Assembly (NCBI RefSeq): GCF_013317235.1
Contig: NZ_WLCM01000006.1
Coordinates: 128,343-192,342 of the forward strand
Direction: 5' to 3'
Origin: Leisingera sp. ANG59
GTDB taxonomy: Bacteria > Pseudomonadota > Alphaproteobacteria > Rhodobacterales > Rhodobacteraceae
DNA length: 64,000 nt
The translations under genes were made by a program, and so were the position numbers. Every line of letters begins with the position of its first letter. The stretch's first letter is position 1. Below are positions 18,489-27,318 of the stretch, one piece after another. The notes under the pieces are model-generated. The model was not told where the DNA came from. It saw only the letters and a list, made by a program, of their open reading frames with translations, and did not search any database.

Positions 18489-18516
18489 ACGGCCCTTGTT
18501 AAACAACGGCCCTTGT
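18489..18516 (+). repeat. Tandem 11-bp repeat after pyrH
   Basis: ACGGCCCTTGT occurs at 18489-18499 and again at 18506-18516, in direct orientation, period 17, immediately before the pyrH terminator. Confidence 0.6.
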
Positions 18517-18517
18517 G

Positions 18518-18549
18518 AAACCGCTGGCGTTCTGAACGCCGGCGGTTTT
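18518..18549 (+). terminator. pyrH terminator
   Basis: 14-bp arms (AAACCGCTGGCGTT / AACGCCGGCGGTTT, with one T-G pair) and a 3-base loop ending in a short T-run. Confidence 0.85.
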
Positions 18550-18671
18550 GCTTGTCAGGCCAAAGCCTGAGCCAAGGCGGCGGGATCAAAACAGTGAATT
18601 CCACCGCGGGCAGGCTAAATCTTGCAGCACCGGCGGCGGCGAATCCTCCGCTTGATCGCTATACATCAGCC

Positions 18672-18697
18672 TTCCAATGGCTTATGAGCCAATGGAA
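18672..18697 (+). promoter_or_regulatory. Leader hairpin or operator ahead of frr
   Basis: TTCCAATGGCT (18672-18682) and AGCCAATGGAA (18687-18697) pair over 11 positions with one central A-A mismatch and a TATG loop. It ends 30 bases before the frr start, near the ribosome site, so it may affect translation, or be a palindromic protein site. Confidence 0.5.
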
Positions 18698-18726
18698 GAC
18701 CGCCTCAGATAAGGGGAGAGAGCAGC

Positions 18727-19290
18727 ATGTCTGATGATTTTGAACTGGATACCGACGATCTGAAACGCCGCATGGAAGGCGCTATGGCCAACCTGCGCAC
18801 CGAATTCGCCTCGCTGCGCACCGGCCGGGCCTCGGCCTCGATGCTGGAGCCGGTGATGGTGGATGCCTATGGCTCGATGACGCCGATCAACCAGGTCGGC
18901 ACCGTGAACGTGCCGGAGCCGCGCATGGTTACCATCAACGTCTGGGACAAGGGCCTGGTGGGTAAGGTGGAGAAGGCGATCCGCGAATCCGGCCTGGGCA
19001 TCAATCCGCAGCTTAACGGCACCATCATCATGCTGCCGATCCCGGAGCTGAACGAGGAACGCCGCCGCGAGCTGGGCAAGGTTGCTGGCCAGTACGCCGA
19101 GCACGCCCGGGTATCGATCCGCAACGTGCGCCGCGACGGCATGGACCAGATCAAGAAGGCCAAGGCCGACGGCATGTCGGAAGACGACCAGAAGTTCTGG
19201 GAAGCCGAGGTTCAGGACCTGACCGACGCCATGATCAAGCATGTGGACGAGGCGCTTGAGACCAAGCAAGCCGAGATCATGCAGGTCTGA
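18727..19290 (+). CDS. frr: Ribosome recycling factor
   Basis: 187 aa, standard RRF length. The N-terminal helix has [14 protein letters not shown] and the [16 protein letters not shown] beta-sandwich follows, then [21 protein letters not shown] near 125-145. With EF-G it splits the ribosome after termination. GGGGAGAGAGCAGC gives a strong ribosome site. It is first in the transcription unit that runs through uppS and the envelope genes, ten bases from uppS. Confidence 0.96.
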   Translation: MSDDFELDTDDLKRRMEGAMANLRTEFASLRTGRASASMLEPVMVDAYGSMTPINQVGTVNVPEPRMVTINVWDKGLVGKVEKAIRESGLGINPQLNGTIIMLPIPELNEERRRELGKVAGQYAEHARVSIRNVRRDGMDQIKKAKADGMSEDDQKFWEAEVQDLTDAMIKHVDEALETKQAEIMQV

Positions 19291-19299
19291 CGGGCTGTA

Positions 19300-20058
19300 A
19301 TGCCAGGAGACGCAAACCCGCAAGTGCGCGCTGCCGGTGACGCTCCGGCGGCCCGCACAGGCCCGCGCCATGTGGCCATTATCATGGATGGCAACGGCCG
19401 CTGGGCGCAGGCCCGCGGGCGGCCGCGGCTGTTCGGCCACCATGCGGGCGCGCGCCGGGTCCGTGAAGTTGTCGAGTGCTGCCCGGGTCTGGGTGTGGAA
19501 TACCTGACCATCTTCGCCTTCTCGACCGAAAACTGGAAACGCACCCAGACTGAGGTGGCCGGTCTGATGAGCCTGTTCCGCCGCTATATCTCCAAGGAAA
19601 TGAATGCCTTGGCGGAAAAAAATGTGCGGGTTCGGTTCATTGGCGACCGGGTGCGGCTTGATGCCAAACTGACCGGCCTCATGGACAAGCTGGAGCGCAA
19701 GACCGAGGGCAACAGCGGCACCCAGCTGACCATCGCGCTGAACTATGGCGGCCGCGACGAGGTGGCCCGCGCCACCAAACGGCTGGCGCGCGATGTCGCC
19801 GAGGGCCGCCTGAACCCCGATGATGTCGATGAGGAAACCCTGCCGCGATATCTGGATACCCATGTGCTGCCGGACCCGGATCTGGTGATCCGCACCAGCG
19901 GCGAGGCGCGGATCTCGAACTTCCTTTTGTGGCAGTCTGCCTATGCGGAGTATGAATTCATCGACACGCTGTGGCCAGATTTCACCGCTGAGGAAATGGA
20001 GCGGCTGTGCCGCAGTTTTGGCCACCGTGACCGCCGATTCGGGGCAGTGAAGACATGA
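19300..20058 (+). CDS. uppS: Isoprenyl (undecaprenyl) diphosphate synthase
   Basis: 252 aa. The cis-prenyltransferase motif IIMDGNGRWAQARG (about 27-40) carries the catalytic Asp; FAFSTENWKR and the C-terminal RTSGEARISNFLLWQSAYAEY are family hallmarks. It makes the C55 lipid carrier for peptidoglycan and O-antigen. A roughly 20-residue N-terminal extension precedes the core. The cdsA ATG overlaps its stop by 4 bases (ATGA). Confidence 0.96.
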   Translation: MPGDANPQVRAAGDAPAARTGPRHVAIIMDGNGRWAQARGRPRLFGHHAGARRVREVVECCPGLGVEYLTIFAFSTENWKRTQTEVAGLMSLFRRYISKEMNALAEKNVRVRFIGDRVRLDAKLTGLMDKLERKTEGNSGTQLTIALNYGGRDEVARATKRLARDVAEGRLNPDDVDEETLPRYLDTHVLPDPDLVIRTSGEARISNFLLWQSAYAEYEFIDTLWPDFTAEEMERLCRSFGHRDRRFGAVKT

Positions 20059-20831
20059 GCTGCGCCAAGGATCGCTGGGCGGACCTTTTGCCGCGTGCCT
20101 TGTCCGCTGCCGTAATGATCGCGGCTGGTGGTTTTGCTGTTTGGGCCGGCGGGCTGATCTTCAACGCGATGATCGCGCTGTGCTGCGGCGGCATGGTGTG
20201 GGAGCTTGTGCGGATGCTGATGCCTGCGCGCAGAGGCACGGCCCTGCAGCTGGGCGCCATTTCAGCTGCCGCGGTGCTGCTGGCGTCGCTTTTGCCCGCC
20301 CTGTGGGTGCTGCCGGTCCTGGCGGCGCCGGTGGCAGCCGGGTTTAGCCAGATCCGCGAACGGCGGCAGTACTTCACCGGTTTCGCCCTGTGGGTGCTGC
20401 TGGCGGGTTTTGGCTTCATCTGGCTGCGCGGTCAGATGGGCATAGCCTGGATGCTGTGGCTGATCTGCATCGTCGTGGCCACGGATGTGGCCGGGTATTT
20501 TGCGGGCAAGGCCCTTGGCGGGCCAAAGTTCTGGCCCCGTGTCAGCCCGAAGAAAACCTGGAGCGGCACCGCCTCGGGCTGGATTGCGGCTGCTATCGTC
20601 GGGGCAATCTTTGCAGCGCAAATGGGGCAGGGCTTTGGCATCGTTGCCCTGTCGCTTCTGCTGTCGATGGCGAGCCAGGCCGGCGACGTGGCAGAGAGCG
20701 CCCTGAAGCGGAAGATGGGCGTCAAGGACTCCAGCGCGCTGATTCCAGGCCACGGCGGGCTGTTTGACCGCTTTGACGGTATGCTGGGCGCAGCGGCCAT
20801 GTTCCTGGCCGTGGCAGCCTTCTGGGGATAA
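20055..20831 (+). CDS. cdsA: Phosphatidate cytidylyltransferase
   Basis: 258 aa with about seven hydrophobic segments. The signature region near 175-240 includes SPKKTWSGTASG, SQAGDVAESALKRKMGVKDSS and LIPGHGGLFDRFDGM, the CDP-diglyceride synthetase motif. It makes CDP-diacylglycerol for phospholipids at the inner membrane. Overlaps uppS by 4 bases and lies 16 bases before dxr. Confidence 0.95.
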   Translation: MSCAKDRWADLLPRALSAAVMIAAGGFAVWAGGLIFNAMIALCCGGMVWELVRMLMPARRGTALQLGAISAAAVLLASLLPALWVLPVLAAPVAAGFSQIRERRQYFTGFALWVLLAGFGFIWLRGQMGIAWMLWLICIVVATDVAGYFAGKALGGPKFWPRVSPKKTWSGTASGWIAAAIVGAIFAAQMGQGFGIVALSLLLSMASQAGDVAESALKRKMGVKDSSALIPGHGGLFDRFDGMLGAAAMFLAVAAFWG

Positions 20832-20847
20832 CCAGTCAGGAAAGACC

Positions 20848-22020
20848 ATGCGGAAAATCTCGATCTTCGGCGCCACCGGGTCGATTGGCCAGAACACAAT
20901 CGACCTGATCCGCCGCGCGCCCGAGGCCTATGATGTCGTGGCTCTGACCGGCGGTGCCAATATCGCGCGGCTGGCGGAAGACGCCGTTGCCTTGCACGCA
21001 GATGTGGCTGTGACAGCATTCGACGATAGGCTGCCAGACTTGCGGGCCGCGCTGGCGGGTACCGGCGTGGAAGCGGCAGCAGGGGAAGCAGCGCTAGTTG
21101 AGGCGGCTGCGCGGCCTGCGGATTGGGTCATGTCCGCGATTGTGGGGGCTGCAGGGCTGGCACCGGGGCTGGAGGCGCTGAAACACGGCTCCACGCTGGC
21201 CCTTGCCAACAAGGAATCGCTCGTCTGCGCGGGAAAGCTGCTGCTGGAAACCGCAGAAAAGCACGGCGCCCGGCTGCTGCCGGTGGACAGTGAGCATTCG
21301 GCGGTGTTTCAGGGCCTGGTGGGCGAGGATATCGAAGCGGTGGAGAGGATCGTCATCACCGCGTCTGGCGGCGCCTTCCGCGACTGGCCGCTGGAGGATC
21401 TGCCCAAGGCTAGCCTGGCGCAAGCGTCTTCACATCCCAATTGGAACATGGGGCAGCGGATCACCATCGACAGCGCGTCGATGTTCAACAAGGCGCTGGA
21501 AATCATTGAAACCCGGGAATACTTTGGTGTCCGGCCCGATCAGATCGAAGTGCTGGTGCATCCCGAATCCCTGGTCCATGCGCTGGTCGGCTTCAACGAC
21601 GGTGCGCTGATGGCGCATTTGGGCGCTGCCGACATGCGCCACGCCATCGGCTATGCCTTGCACTGGCCGGCCCGCCAGGATCTGCCGGTTGAACGGCTGG
21701 ACCTTGCCCGCATCGGCCAGCTGAATTTCCGCGTACCCGATCCGGCGCGCTATCCGGCGTTGCGGCAGGCTTATGAGGTGATGGAGCGGGGCGGCCTCAT
21801 GGGCGCGGCCTTCAACGCAGCCAAGGAGCGGGCATTGGATGAATTCATTGCCGGGCGCATCCGTTTCACTGATATGGCAGCGGTGACGGCTGCGGTGCTG
21901 GAACGGATTGAGACCGAGGGCGGCCTCATAGATGCCGCAATGACACTTGATAACGTGACCCGGGTTGACCATGTCGCCAGGAAACAGGCGGCGCGTGCCG
22001 CCGAAGAACGCATAGGGTAG
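20848..22020 (+). CDS. dxr: 1-deoxy-D-xylulose 5-phosphate reductoisomerase
   Basis: 390 aa from ATG 20848; a longer frame from 20764 overlaps cdsA and is rejected. NADPH loop FGATGSIGQNTIDL at about 5-18, LANKESLVCAGKLL near 120, and LPVDSEHSAVFQGL near 145 with the metal-binding Asp-Ser-Glu set. It commits carbon to MEP isoprenoid synthesis, feeding uppS upstream. It ends in TAG, four bases before the TTG start of rseP. Confidence 0.96.
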   Translation: MRKISIFGATGSIGQNTIDLIRRAPEAYDVVALTGGANIARLAEDAVALHADVAVTAFDDRLPDLRAALAGTGVEAAAGEAALVEAAARPADWVMSAIVGAAGLAPGLEALKHGSTLALANKESLVCAGKLLLETAEKHGARLLPVDSEHSAVFQGLVGEDIEAVERIVITASGGAFRDWPLEDLPKASLAQASSHPNWNMGQRITIDSASMFNKALEIIETREYFGVRPDQIEVLVHPESLVHALVGFNDGALMAHLGAADMRHAIGYALHWPARQDLPVERLDLARIGQLNFRVPDPARYPALRQAYEVMERGGLMGAAFNAAKERALDEFIAGRIRFTDMAAVTAAVLERIETEGGLIDAAMTLDNVTRVDHVARKQAARAAEERIG

Positions 22021-22024
22021 ATCT

Positions 22025-23374
22025 TTGGACGTACTTTCTTTTGTCCCGCAGTTTGGCGGTTTTCTGTATACTATCGCCAGCTTTGTCATCGCCTTGTCGG
22101 TGATCGTGGCGGTACACGAATACGGCCACTACATCGTCGGCCGCTGGTCGGGCATCCATGCAGAGGTGTTTTCGCTGGGGTTCGGCCCTGTGCTGTGGAG
22201 CCGGGTGGACAGGCACGGCACCCGCTGGCAGGTGGCTGCGCTGCCGTTCGGCGGCTTTGTGAAGTTCCTCGGCGATGCCGATGCGGCCTCGGGCAAGGAT
22301 GCGCAGGCGATGGAGGCGGCTGCGGCTGACCCGGCGGCATTGCGTCGTACAATGCATGGGGCGCCGCTGTGGGCGCGGGGGGCAACAGTTGCGGCAGGCC
22401 CGGTGTTCAACTTCGTGATGTCCGCGCTGATTTTCACGGCAATTGCCTTCTCGCAGGGAACCATGCGGGATCCCTTGACGATTGGCTCTCTTGAGAAGCT
22501 GCCCGGAGCTGAATACGGGCTGCAGCAGGGCGATGAGCTGATTGCAGCGGGAGGTCTGGCAGTTCCCGACTACCTGGATTCTGACGCCTGGGACGCGTTC
22601 CGGGAGGCACTGCCGCAAAAGCAGTCTCTGGAGTATACCGTGCGCCGGAATGGCGAGGAGCTGACGGTCAGCGGGCCGTACCTGTATCCGCCATTCGTGC
22701 GGGGCGTGGTGCCGCGCAGTGCTGCCGCTGATGCGGGTCTGCAGCCTGGCGATGTGATCGTCTCGGTCGATGGCGCACCCTTGGTGTCCTTCGGCCAGTT
22801 GAAGGAACTGGTCGAGGCGGCGGATGGCAGAGTGCTGGTGCTGGATGTGTGGCGCGGCGGCGAAACTGTCGAGATGGCGCTGGCACCGCGGCGCACGGAT
22901 GAACCGCAGCCGGATGGCGGTTTTGCCACCCGCTGGCGGATCGGCATTGTCGGCGGTCTGGCGTTTTCCCCCGCAACCGAATCCGCGGGCTTCGGCGAAG
23001 CCCTGGCGGCGGGCACTTATCAGGTCTGGGCTGTGGTCGAGACCTCACTGTCAGGCCTGAAACACATGATCACCGGCGCGATCAGCACCTGTAACCTGTC
23101 CGGGCCGATCGGCATCGCCGAAACCTCCGGCGCGATGGCCAGCCAGGGGGCCGAAAGCTTTATCCGCTTTATCGCGGTGCTGTCGACGGCTGTCGGGCTG
23201 CTGAACCTGTTCCCTGTGCCTGCACTGGATGGCGGGCATCTGATGTTCTACGCTTATGAGGCCGTGGCCGGCCGTCCGCCCAGCGACCGGGCGGTGAGGG
23301 TTCTGATGACCTTTGGCATTGCGGTTGTTTTGTCGCTAATGCTGTTTGCTCTGGGTAACGACCTGTTCTGCTGA
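22025..23374 (+). CDS. rseP: RIP-type intramembrane metalloprotease RseP
   Basis: 449 aa from a TTG start. First helix carries the zinc motif HEYGHY (about 31-36); two central PDZ domains (about 115-290; for example DAGLQPGDVIVSVDG); the last helices include LNLFPVPALDGGHLM, the third zinc ligand site. It cleaves anti-sigma factors or signal-peptide remnants within the membrane. The rare TTG start just after dxr may limit its translation. It is followed by a hairpin (23404-23423) and then a 41-aa gene before bamA, so some separation from bamA exists. Confidence 0.94.
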   Translation: MDVLSFVPQFGGFLYTIASFVIALSVIVAVHEYGHYIVGRWSGIHAEVFSLGFGPVLWSRVDRHGTRWQVAALPFGGFVKFLGDADAASGKDAQAMEAAAADPAALRRTMHGAPLWARGATVAAGPVFNFVMSALIFTAIAFSQGTMRDPLTIGSLEKLPGAEYGLQQGDELIAAGGLAVPDYLDSDAWDAFREALPQKQSLEYTVRRNGEELTVSGPYLYPPFVRGVVPRSAAADAGLQPGDVIVSVDGAPLVSFGQLKELVEAADGRVLVLDVWRGGETVEMALAPRRTDEPQPDGGFATRWRIGIVGGLAFSPATESAGFGEALAAGTYQVWAVVETSLSGLKHMITGAISTCNLSGPIGIAETSGAMASQGAESFIRFIAVLSTAVGLLNLFPVPALDGGHLMFYAYEAVAGRPPSDRAVRVLMTFGIAVVLSLMLFALGNDLFC

Positions 23375-23444
23375 ACGGGCGCCGATGTGAAGACCCCGGC
23401 CAAGGGCGGCCACAGTGCCGCCCAAGTGCTGCCACATTCCCGCA

Positions 23445-23460
23445 TTAACTTTTCTTCAAC
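23445..23460 (+). promoter_or_regulatory. Near-consensus CtrA box ahead of the 41-aa gene
   Basis: TTAA at 23445-23448, seven bases, then TCAAC at 23456-23460: one mismatch to TTAA-N7-TTAAC. It is 58 bases upstream of the 41-aa gene at 23518. A single imperfect match could be chance. Confidence 0.35.
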
Positions 23461-23517
23461 CCGCTGGCAGAACCTTCTGCTGCTTGCCGGCGGTAGGGTG
23501 AAGAACTGGGGATAGTG

Positions 23518-23643
23518 ATGCACGTACTCTCGCAATCATATCACGGCCTTGGCCTTCTGGTCCGGCTGAATTGGGACCGGGCTCTGACCGGTTTCGCGAT
23601 CTTTGGTGCGCTTGCCGCAGGCGCCTGGCTGGCCTCTTTGTGA
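23518..23643 (+). CDS. 41-aa small membrane protein
   Basis: ATG 23518 to TGA 23643, with GGGGA seven bases upstream. The product starts MHVLSQSYHGLGLLVRLNW, then a single hydrophobic helix (about 25-41) ending WLASL. It fills the rseP-bamA gap. Small proteins of this layout are, from memory, common in Rhodobacteraceae, but I cannot name the family. Function unknown; placement between a membrane protease and bamA hints at an envelope role. Confidence 0.6.
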   Translation: MHVLSQSYHGLGLLVRLNWDRALTGFAIFGALAAGAWLASL

Positions 23644-23770
23644 TTCCCGCAACCGGCGCGGCAGCCCGCTGCGCGCCTTGCCCCCATGAAGCGCCCTAGT
23701 TGGTTTTGACAAGCGCTTTCAAACCCGGTACGCACGTCGCAAAGCTGCTATAATAATCGGGTTCTGAAAA

Positions 23771-26161
23771 ATGGTTTGGGGGAAAAACGCAGGCAAGTCC
23801 TGTGGCGAGCGCAAGTCGGGCGTCAATATCTTGTACCGGAAAGTTTCTGCTATTTCTCTGGCGGTTGCGCTGGGTTACGCGCTGGCACCGCTTCCGGCCG
23901 AGGCGCAAAGCTACCGTTTCAATTCGGTGCAGGTCGAAGGCAACCAGCGCATTCAAACGTCCACGGTTGTGGCTTATACCGGCATTGAGCGCGGTCAGAC
24001 AGTCAGCGCGGGCGAGCTGAACGATGCCTACCAGCGCATTCTTGACAGTGGCGTATTTGAAACAGTGGAAATCGTGCCGCGCGGCAGCACGCTGGTGATC
24101 AAGGTCACTGAATTCCCGACCATCAATCAGATCAGTTTCGAGGGCAACAAGCGCCTTAAGGACGACGCGCTCACCCAGATGATCGAATCCGCACCGCGGC
24201 GGGTATTCAACCCCAGCCAGGCAGAGCGGGACGCTGCGGCTATCGCCGAAGCCTACAGTGTGCAGGGGCGCCTGGCCTCACGCGTGACCCCGCGGATCAT
24301 CCGCCGCAGCAACAACCGTGTTGACCTGGTCTTCGAGATCTCCGAAGGCGATACCATCGAAGTGGAGCGCGTCTCCTTCACTGGCAACCGTGTCTATTCC
24401 GACCGCCGCCTGCGCCGGGTTCTGGAAACCAAGCAGGCCGGCCTGCTGCGCGGGTTCATCCGCTCGGACACGCTGATCGAGGACCGGCTGGAGTTCGACA
24501 AGCAGGTGCTGCGGGATTTCTACCTGTCGCGCGGGTACGTTGACTTCCGGGTCAACAGCACCAATGCCGAAGTGACCGAGGAACGCGACGCTGTGTTTCT
24601 GGTTGTCGATGTGACAGAGGGGCAGCAGTTCAAATTCGGCAACATCACTGTGACCAGTGAAATGGCTGAGGCGGATGCGGACGAGTTCGCGTCGACGCTG
24701 AAGATAAAGCCGGGTGTCACCTACACGCCGACACTGGTTGAAAACGCAATCGACCGGATGGAAGGTCTGGCAGTCCGCAATGAGATCGACTTCCTGCGTG
24801 TCGAACCGCGGGTCATCCGCAACGACCGTGACCTGACCCTGGATATCGAATTCGTGCTGACGCGCGGCCCGCGCGTCTTTGTCGAACGGATCGACATCGA
24901 AGGTAACACCACAACGCTGGACCGGGTTGTCCGCCAGCAGTTTGCCTCTGTCGAAGGCGACCCCTTCAATCCGCGCTCAATCCGCAACAGTGCGGAGCGG
25001 ATCCGTGCTCTGGGCTTTTTTGCAAACGCGGACGTCGAAACCCGTGAGGGCAGCTCTGCGGATCAGGTGATCGTTGATGTGGACGTTGAAGAGCAGCCAA
25101 CCGGCTCGCTGAACCTGGGCGGTGCATACTCGGTCACCGACGGTTTCGGCCTCAGCATCGGTCTGACGGAAAACAACTTCCTGGGCCGCGGGCAGCGGTT
25201 GTCTTTCAACATCGCAACCGCAACCGAATCCGATTCCTACGTTCTGGGTTTCACCGAGCCTTATTTGCTGGGCCGGAAACTGCGTTTCGACTTGGATCTG
25301 GGTTTGAATGAAACGGACTCCAGCTTCTCTGAGTATAAAACCAAGCGGGTTTTCTTCCGTCCGGCTCTGACGTTTGATACCGGTGAGGATACTTCCCTGC
25401 AGGTCCGCTACACCTGGGATGCGGACGAGATGCTGTTCGATGACGACGACACCAACCGGAACTTGCCAGGTCCGGTGGTGCGGAACGAGATCGCACAAGG
25501 CGAACGCAATGCCAGTGCAATCGGTTTTACCTACCGGTACGACAGCCGTTTGACCGGGCTCGACCCGACTGCGGGATTCCTGGTGGAAATCGGTGCGGAC
25601 TATGCCGGCATCGGCGGTGATTCCGAATACATCAAGGCAACAACCAAGCTGGTTGCCCAAAAGCAGATCTTCAACGAGGAAGTGACGATCCGCGCGACCC
25701 TTGAGGCCGGAGCTTTTCAGTGGGAGGGCAACGGCAGCAGCCGCTCGATCGACCGTTTCGTTCTGACGCCTTCTGTCATGCGCGGCTTTGAACCCGGGGG
25801 CATTGGTCCGCGGGACCAAAGCCCTGGCAACCCAAGCGGTGGCAATTACAACGACTTCCTTGGCGGCAACTACTATGCTGTCGCGCGTTTCGATGCGGAG
25901 TTCCCGCTTGGCCTGCCTGAAGAACTGGGCATGCGCGGCGGCTTGTTCTACGATGTTGGCGGCCTTTGGGGGCTCCAGGATGCTGACACCGCCGGCGCGA
26001 CGATTGTTGGCCGCAACAGGTCCTTCCGCCATGTGGTTGGCGTCTCTCTGCTTTGGACCACTGGCTTCGGCCCGCTGCGGTTCAATTTCTCCAAGGCACT
26101 TCAGAAAGAGGACTTTGACGAGGAACAGACCTTTGACCTGACCTTGCAGGCGAGGTTCTGA
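23771..26161 (+). CDS. bamA: Outer membrane protein assembly factor BamA
   Basis: 796 aa. A signal region ends near AEAQS (about residue 46), after an unusually long charged lead (MVWGKNAGKSCGERKSG); an internal start would be shorter but none is clearly better. Five POTRA domains cover about 47-445 (repeat hallmarks VEGNQRI, FEGNKRLKDDAL, FTGNRVYSDRRLRR, and IEGNTTTLDRVVR), then a 16-strand barrel with lid-lock region VMRGFEPGGIGPRD near 680 and a terminal Phe (LQARF). It folds and inserts beta-barrel proteins. Start of the lipid A/outer-membrane group. Confidence 0.96.
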   Translation: MVWGKNAGKSCGERKSGVNILYRKVSAISLAVALGYALAPLPAEAQSYRFNSVQVEGNQRIQTSTVVAYTGIERGQTVSAGELNDAYQRILDSGVFETVEIVPRGSTLVIKVTEFPTINQISFEGNKRLKDDALTQMIESAPRRVFNPSQAERDAAAIAEAYSVQGRLASRVTPRIIRRSNNRVDLVFEISEGDTIEVERVSFTGNRVYSDRRLRRVLETKQAGLLRGFIRSDTLIEDRLEFDKQVLRDFYLSRGYVDFRVNSTNAEVTEERDAVFLVVDVTEGQQFKFGNITVTSEMAEADADEFASTLKIKPGVTYTPTLVENAIDRMEGLAVRNEIDFLRVEPRVIRNDRDLTLDIEFVLTRGPRVFVERIDIEGNTTTLDRVVRQQFASVEGDPFNPRSIRNSAERIRALGFFANADVETREGSSADQVIVDVDVEEQPTGSLNLGGAYSVTDGFGLSIGLTENNFLGRGQRLSFNIATATESDSYVLGFTEPYLLGRKLRFDLDLGLNETDSSFSEYKTKRVFFRPALTFDTGEDTSLQVRYTWDADEMLFDDDDTNRNLPGPVVRNEIAQGERNASAIGFTYRYDSRLTGLDPTAGFLVEIGADYAGIGGDSEYIKATTKLVAQKQIFNEEVTIRATLEAGAFQWEGNGSSRSIDRFVLTPSVMRGFEPGGIGPRDQSPGNPSGGNYNDFLGGNYYAVARFDAEFPLGLPEELGMRGGLFYDVGGLWGLQDADTAGATIVGRNRSFRHVVGVSLLWTTGFGPLRFNFSKALQKEDFDEEQTFDLTLQARF

Positions 26162-26165
26162 TCTG

Positions 26166-26771
26166 GTGCCGCGGTTTGCGCCCGGAAACTGGGCAGCATT
26201 TGGCCTTGCCTTGGCGCTGAGCTGGTTTTCGGCGCCATTCGGCCACGCCCAGGAAGCCAATGCGAACGGAGGAGCTGAGTTCCAGCTGGGGCTGCCGCAA
26301 AGCGGCATCCTCACGATCCAGCCGGACCGCCTGTTCTCTGAAAGCGCCTTTGGCAAGCGGGTGGAGCGCGAGATCGAGGCTGAAGGTGCGGTGCTGACCG
26401 CAGAGAACCGGCGTATCGAAGCGGAACTGCGCAGCGAGGAACTGGAACTGACCGAACGGCGCAGCGGGATGGAGCCGGACGCCTTCCGCGCCCTGGCTGA
26501 CGCGTTTGACGAGAAAGTGCAGGAAACCCGCCGCCGCCAGGACCAGAAACTGCGTGAAATCTCTCAGATGGGGGAAGAGGCCCGGCGGGAGTTTATCAAG
26601 GCCTCGCTGCCGGTGCTGCAGCAGATTATGCAAGAGGCCGGGGCAGGGGCGATCCTCGATCATTCTTCGGTGTTTCTGAGCGCTGATGCGGCCGACATAA
26701 CGTCCCTGGCAATCGCCCGGATTGACGCGGTCCTGGGGGATGGCACCACAGACGAGGATGGTGAGCGCTGA
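26166..26771 (+). CDS. OmpH/Skp-family periplasmic chaperone
   Basis: 201 aa from a GTG start five bases after bamA. Signal peptide with cleavage near FGHAQ-EAN. A long charged coiled coil (about 75-155; RRIEAELRSEELELTERR, DQKLREISQMGEEARRE) follows a short body strand, matching the jellyfish-like Skp. It holds unfolded outer membrane proteins on the way to BamA, which the bamA coupling supports. GTG start and tight spacing suggest translational coupling. Confidence 0.88.
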   Translation: MPRFAPGNWAAFGLALALSWFSAPFGHAQEANANGGAEFQLGLPQSGILTIQPDRLFSESAFGKRVEREIEAEGAVLTAENRRIEAELRSEELELTERRSGMEPDAFRALADAFDEKVQETRRRQDQKLREISQMGEEARREFIKASLPVLQQIMQEAGAGAILDHSSVFLSADAADITSLAIARIDAVLGDGTTDEDGER

Positions 26772-26846
26772 GCGCGCGAACTTGCCCAAAGGCTGTCCGC
26801 TTGGTAGGGACAGCGCAGTATTCTTGACGTAGATTGGAAACCAAGC

Positions 26847-27317
26847 ATGACCACCGAGCTGCAAAGCGCTGACATTCAACTGATCCAGCGGATCCTGCCG
26901 CATCGCTATCCGTTCCTGCTGGTGGACAAGGTGGTCGACATCGACAGCTATAAATCGGCGCGCGGCATCAAGAATGTCACTATGAACGAGCCGCATTTCC
27001 AGGGACATTTCCCCGGCACGCCGATCATGCCGGGCGTCACCATCGTCGAGGCGATGGCGCAGACCGCGGGTGTCATGCTGGGTGTCGGCATGGATATGGT
27101 CGATACCGACCTGCTGATCTACTTCATGAACATCGACAAGTGCAAATTCCGCCGCAAGGTGGTGCCGGGCGACGTGCTGGAGATGCATGTAGAGACGCTC
27201 CGCGGTAAGCCGGGCGGCAAAATCTTCAAGTTCCTGGGCCGGGCAACGGTCGAGGGCGAAGTCGCTGCAGAGGCTGAGTTCACCGCAATGGTCGACCGTC
27301 AGGCCGAGGGAAGCTGA
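26847..27317 (+). CDS. fabZ: 3-hydroxyacyl-ACP dehydratase FabZ
   Basis: 156 aa. Hotdog fold with [13 protein letters not shown] (catalytic His) near 17-29 and [25 protein letters not shown] (Glu in the helix) near 50-75. It dehydrates 3-hydroxyacyl-ACP in fatty acid synthesis, balancing 3-hydroxyacyl supply for LpxA. The lpxA start follows the stop by one base. No lpxD lies between ompH and fabZ, unlike the order in many alphaproteobacteria. Confidence 0.96.
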   Translation: MTTELQSADIQLIQRILPHRYPFLLVDKVVDIDSYKSARGIKNVTMNEPHFQGHFPGTPIMPGVTIVEAMAQTAGVMLGVGMDMVDTDLLIYFMNIDKCKFRRKVVPGDVLEMHVETLRGKPGGKIFKFLGRATVEGEVAAEAEFTAMVDRQAEGS

Positions 27318-27318
27318 G

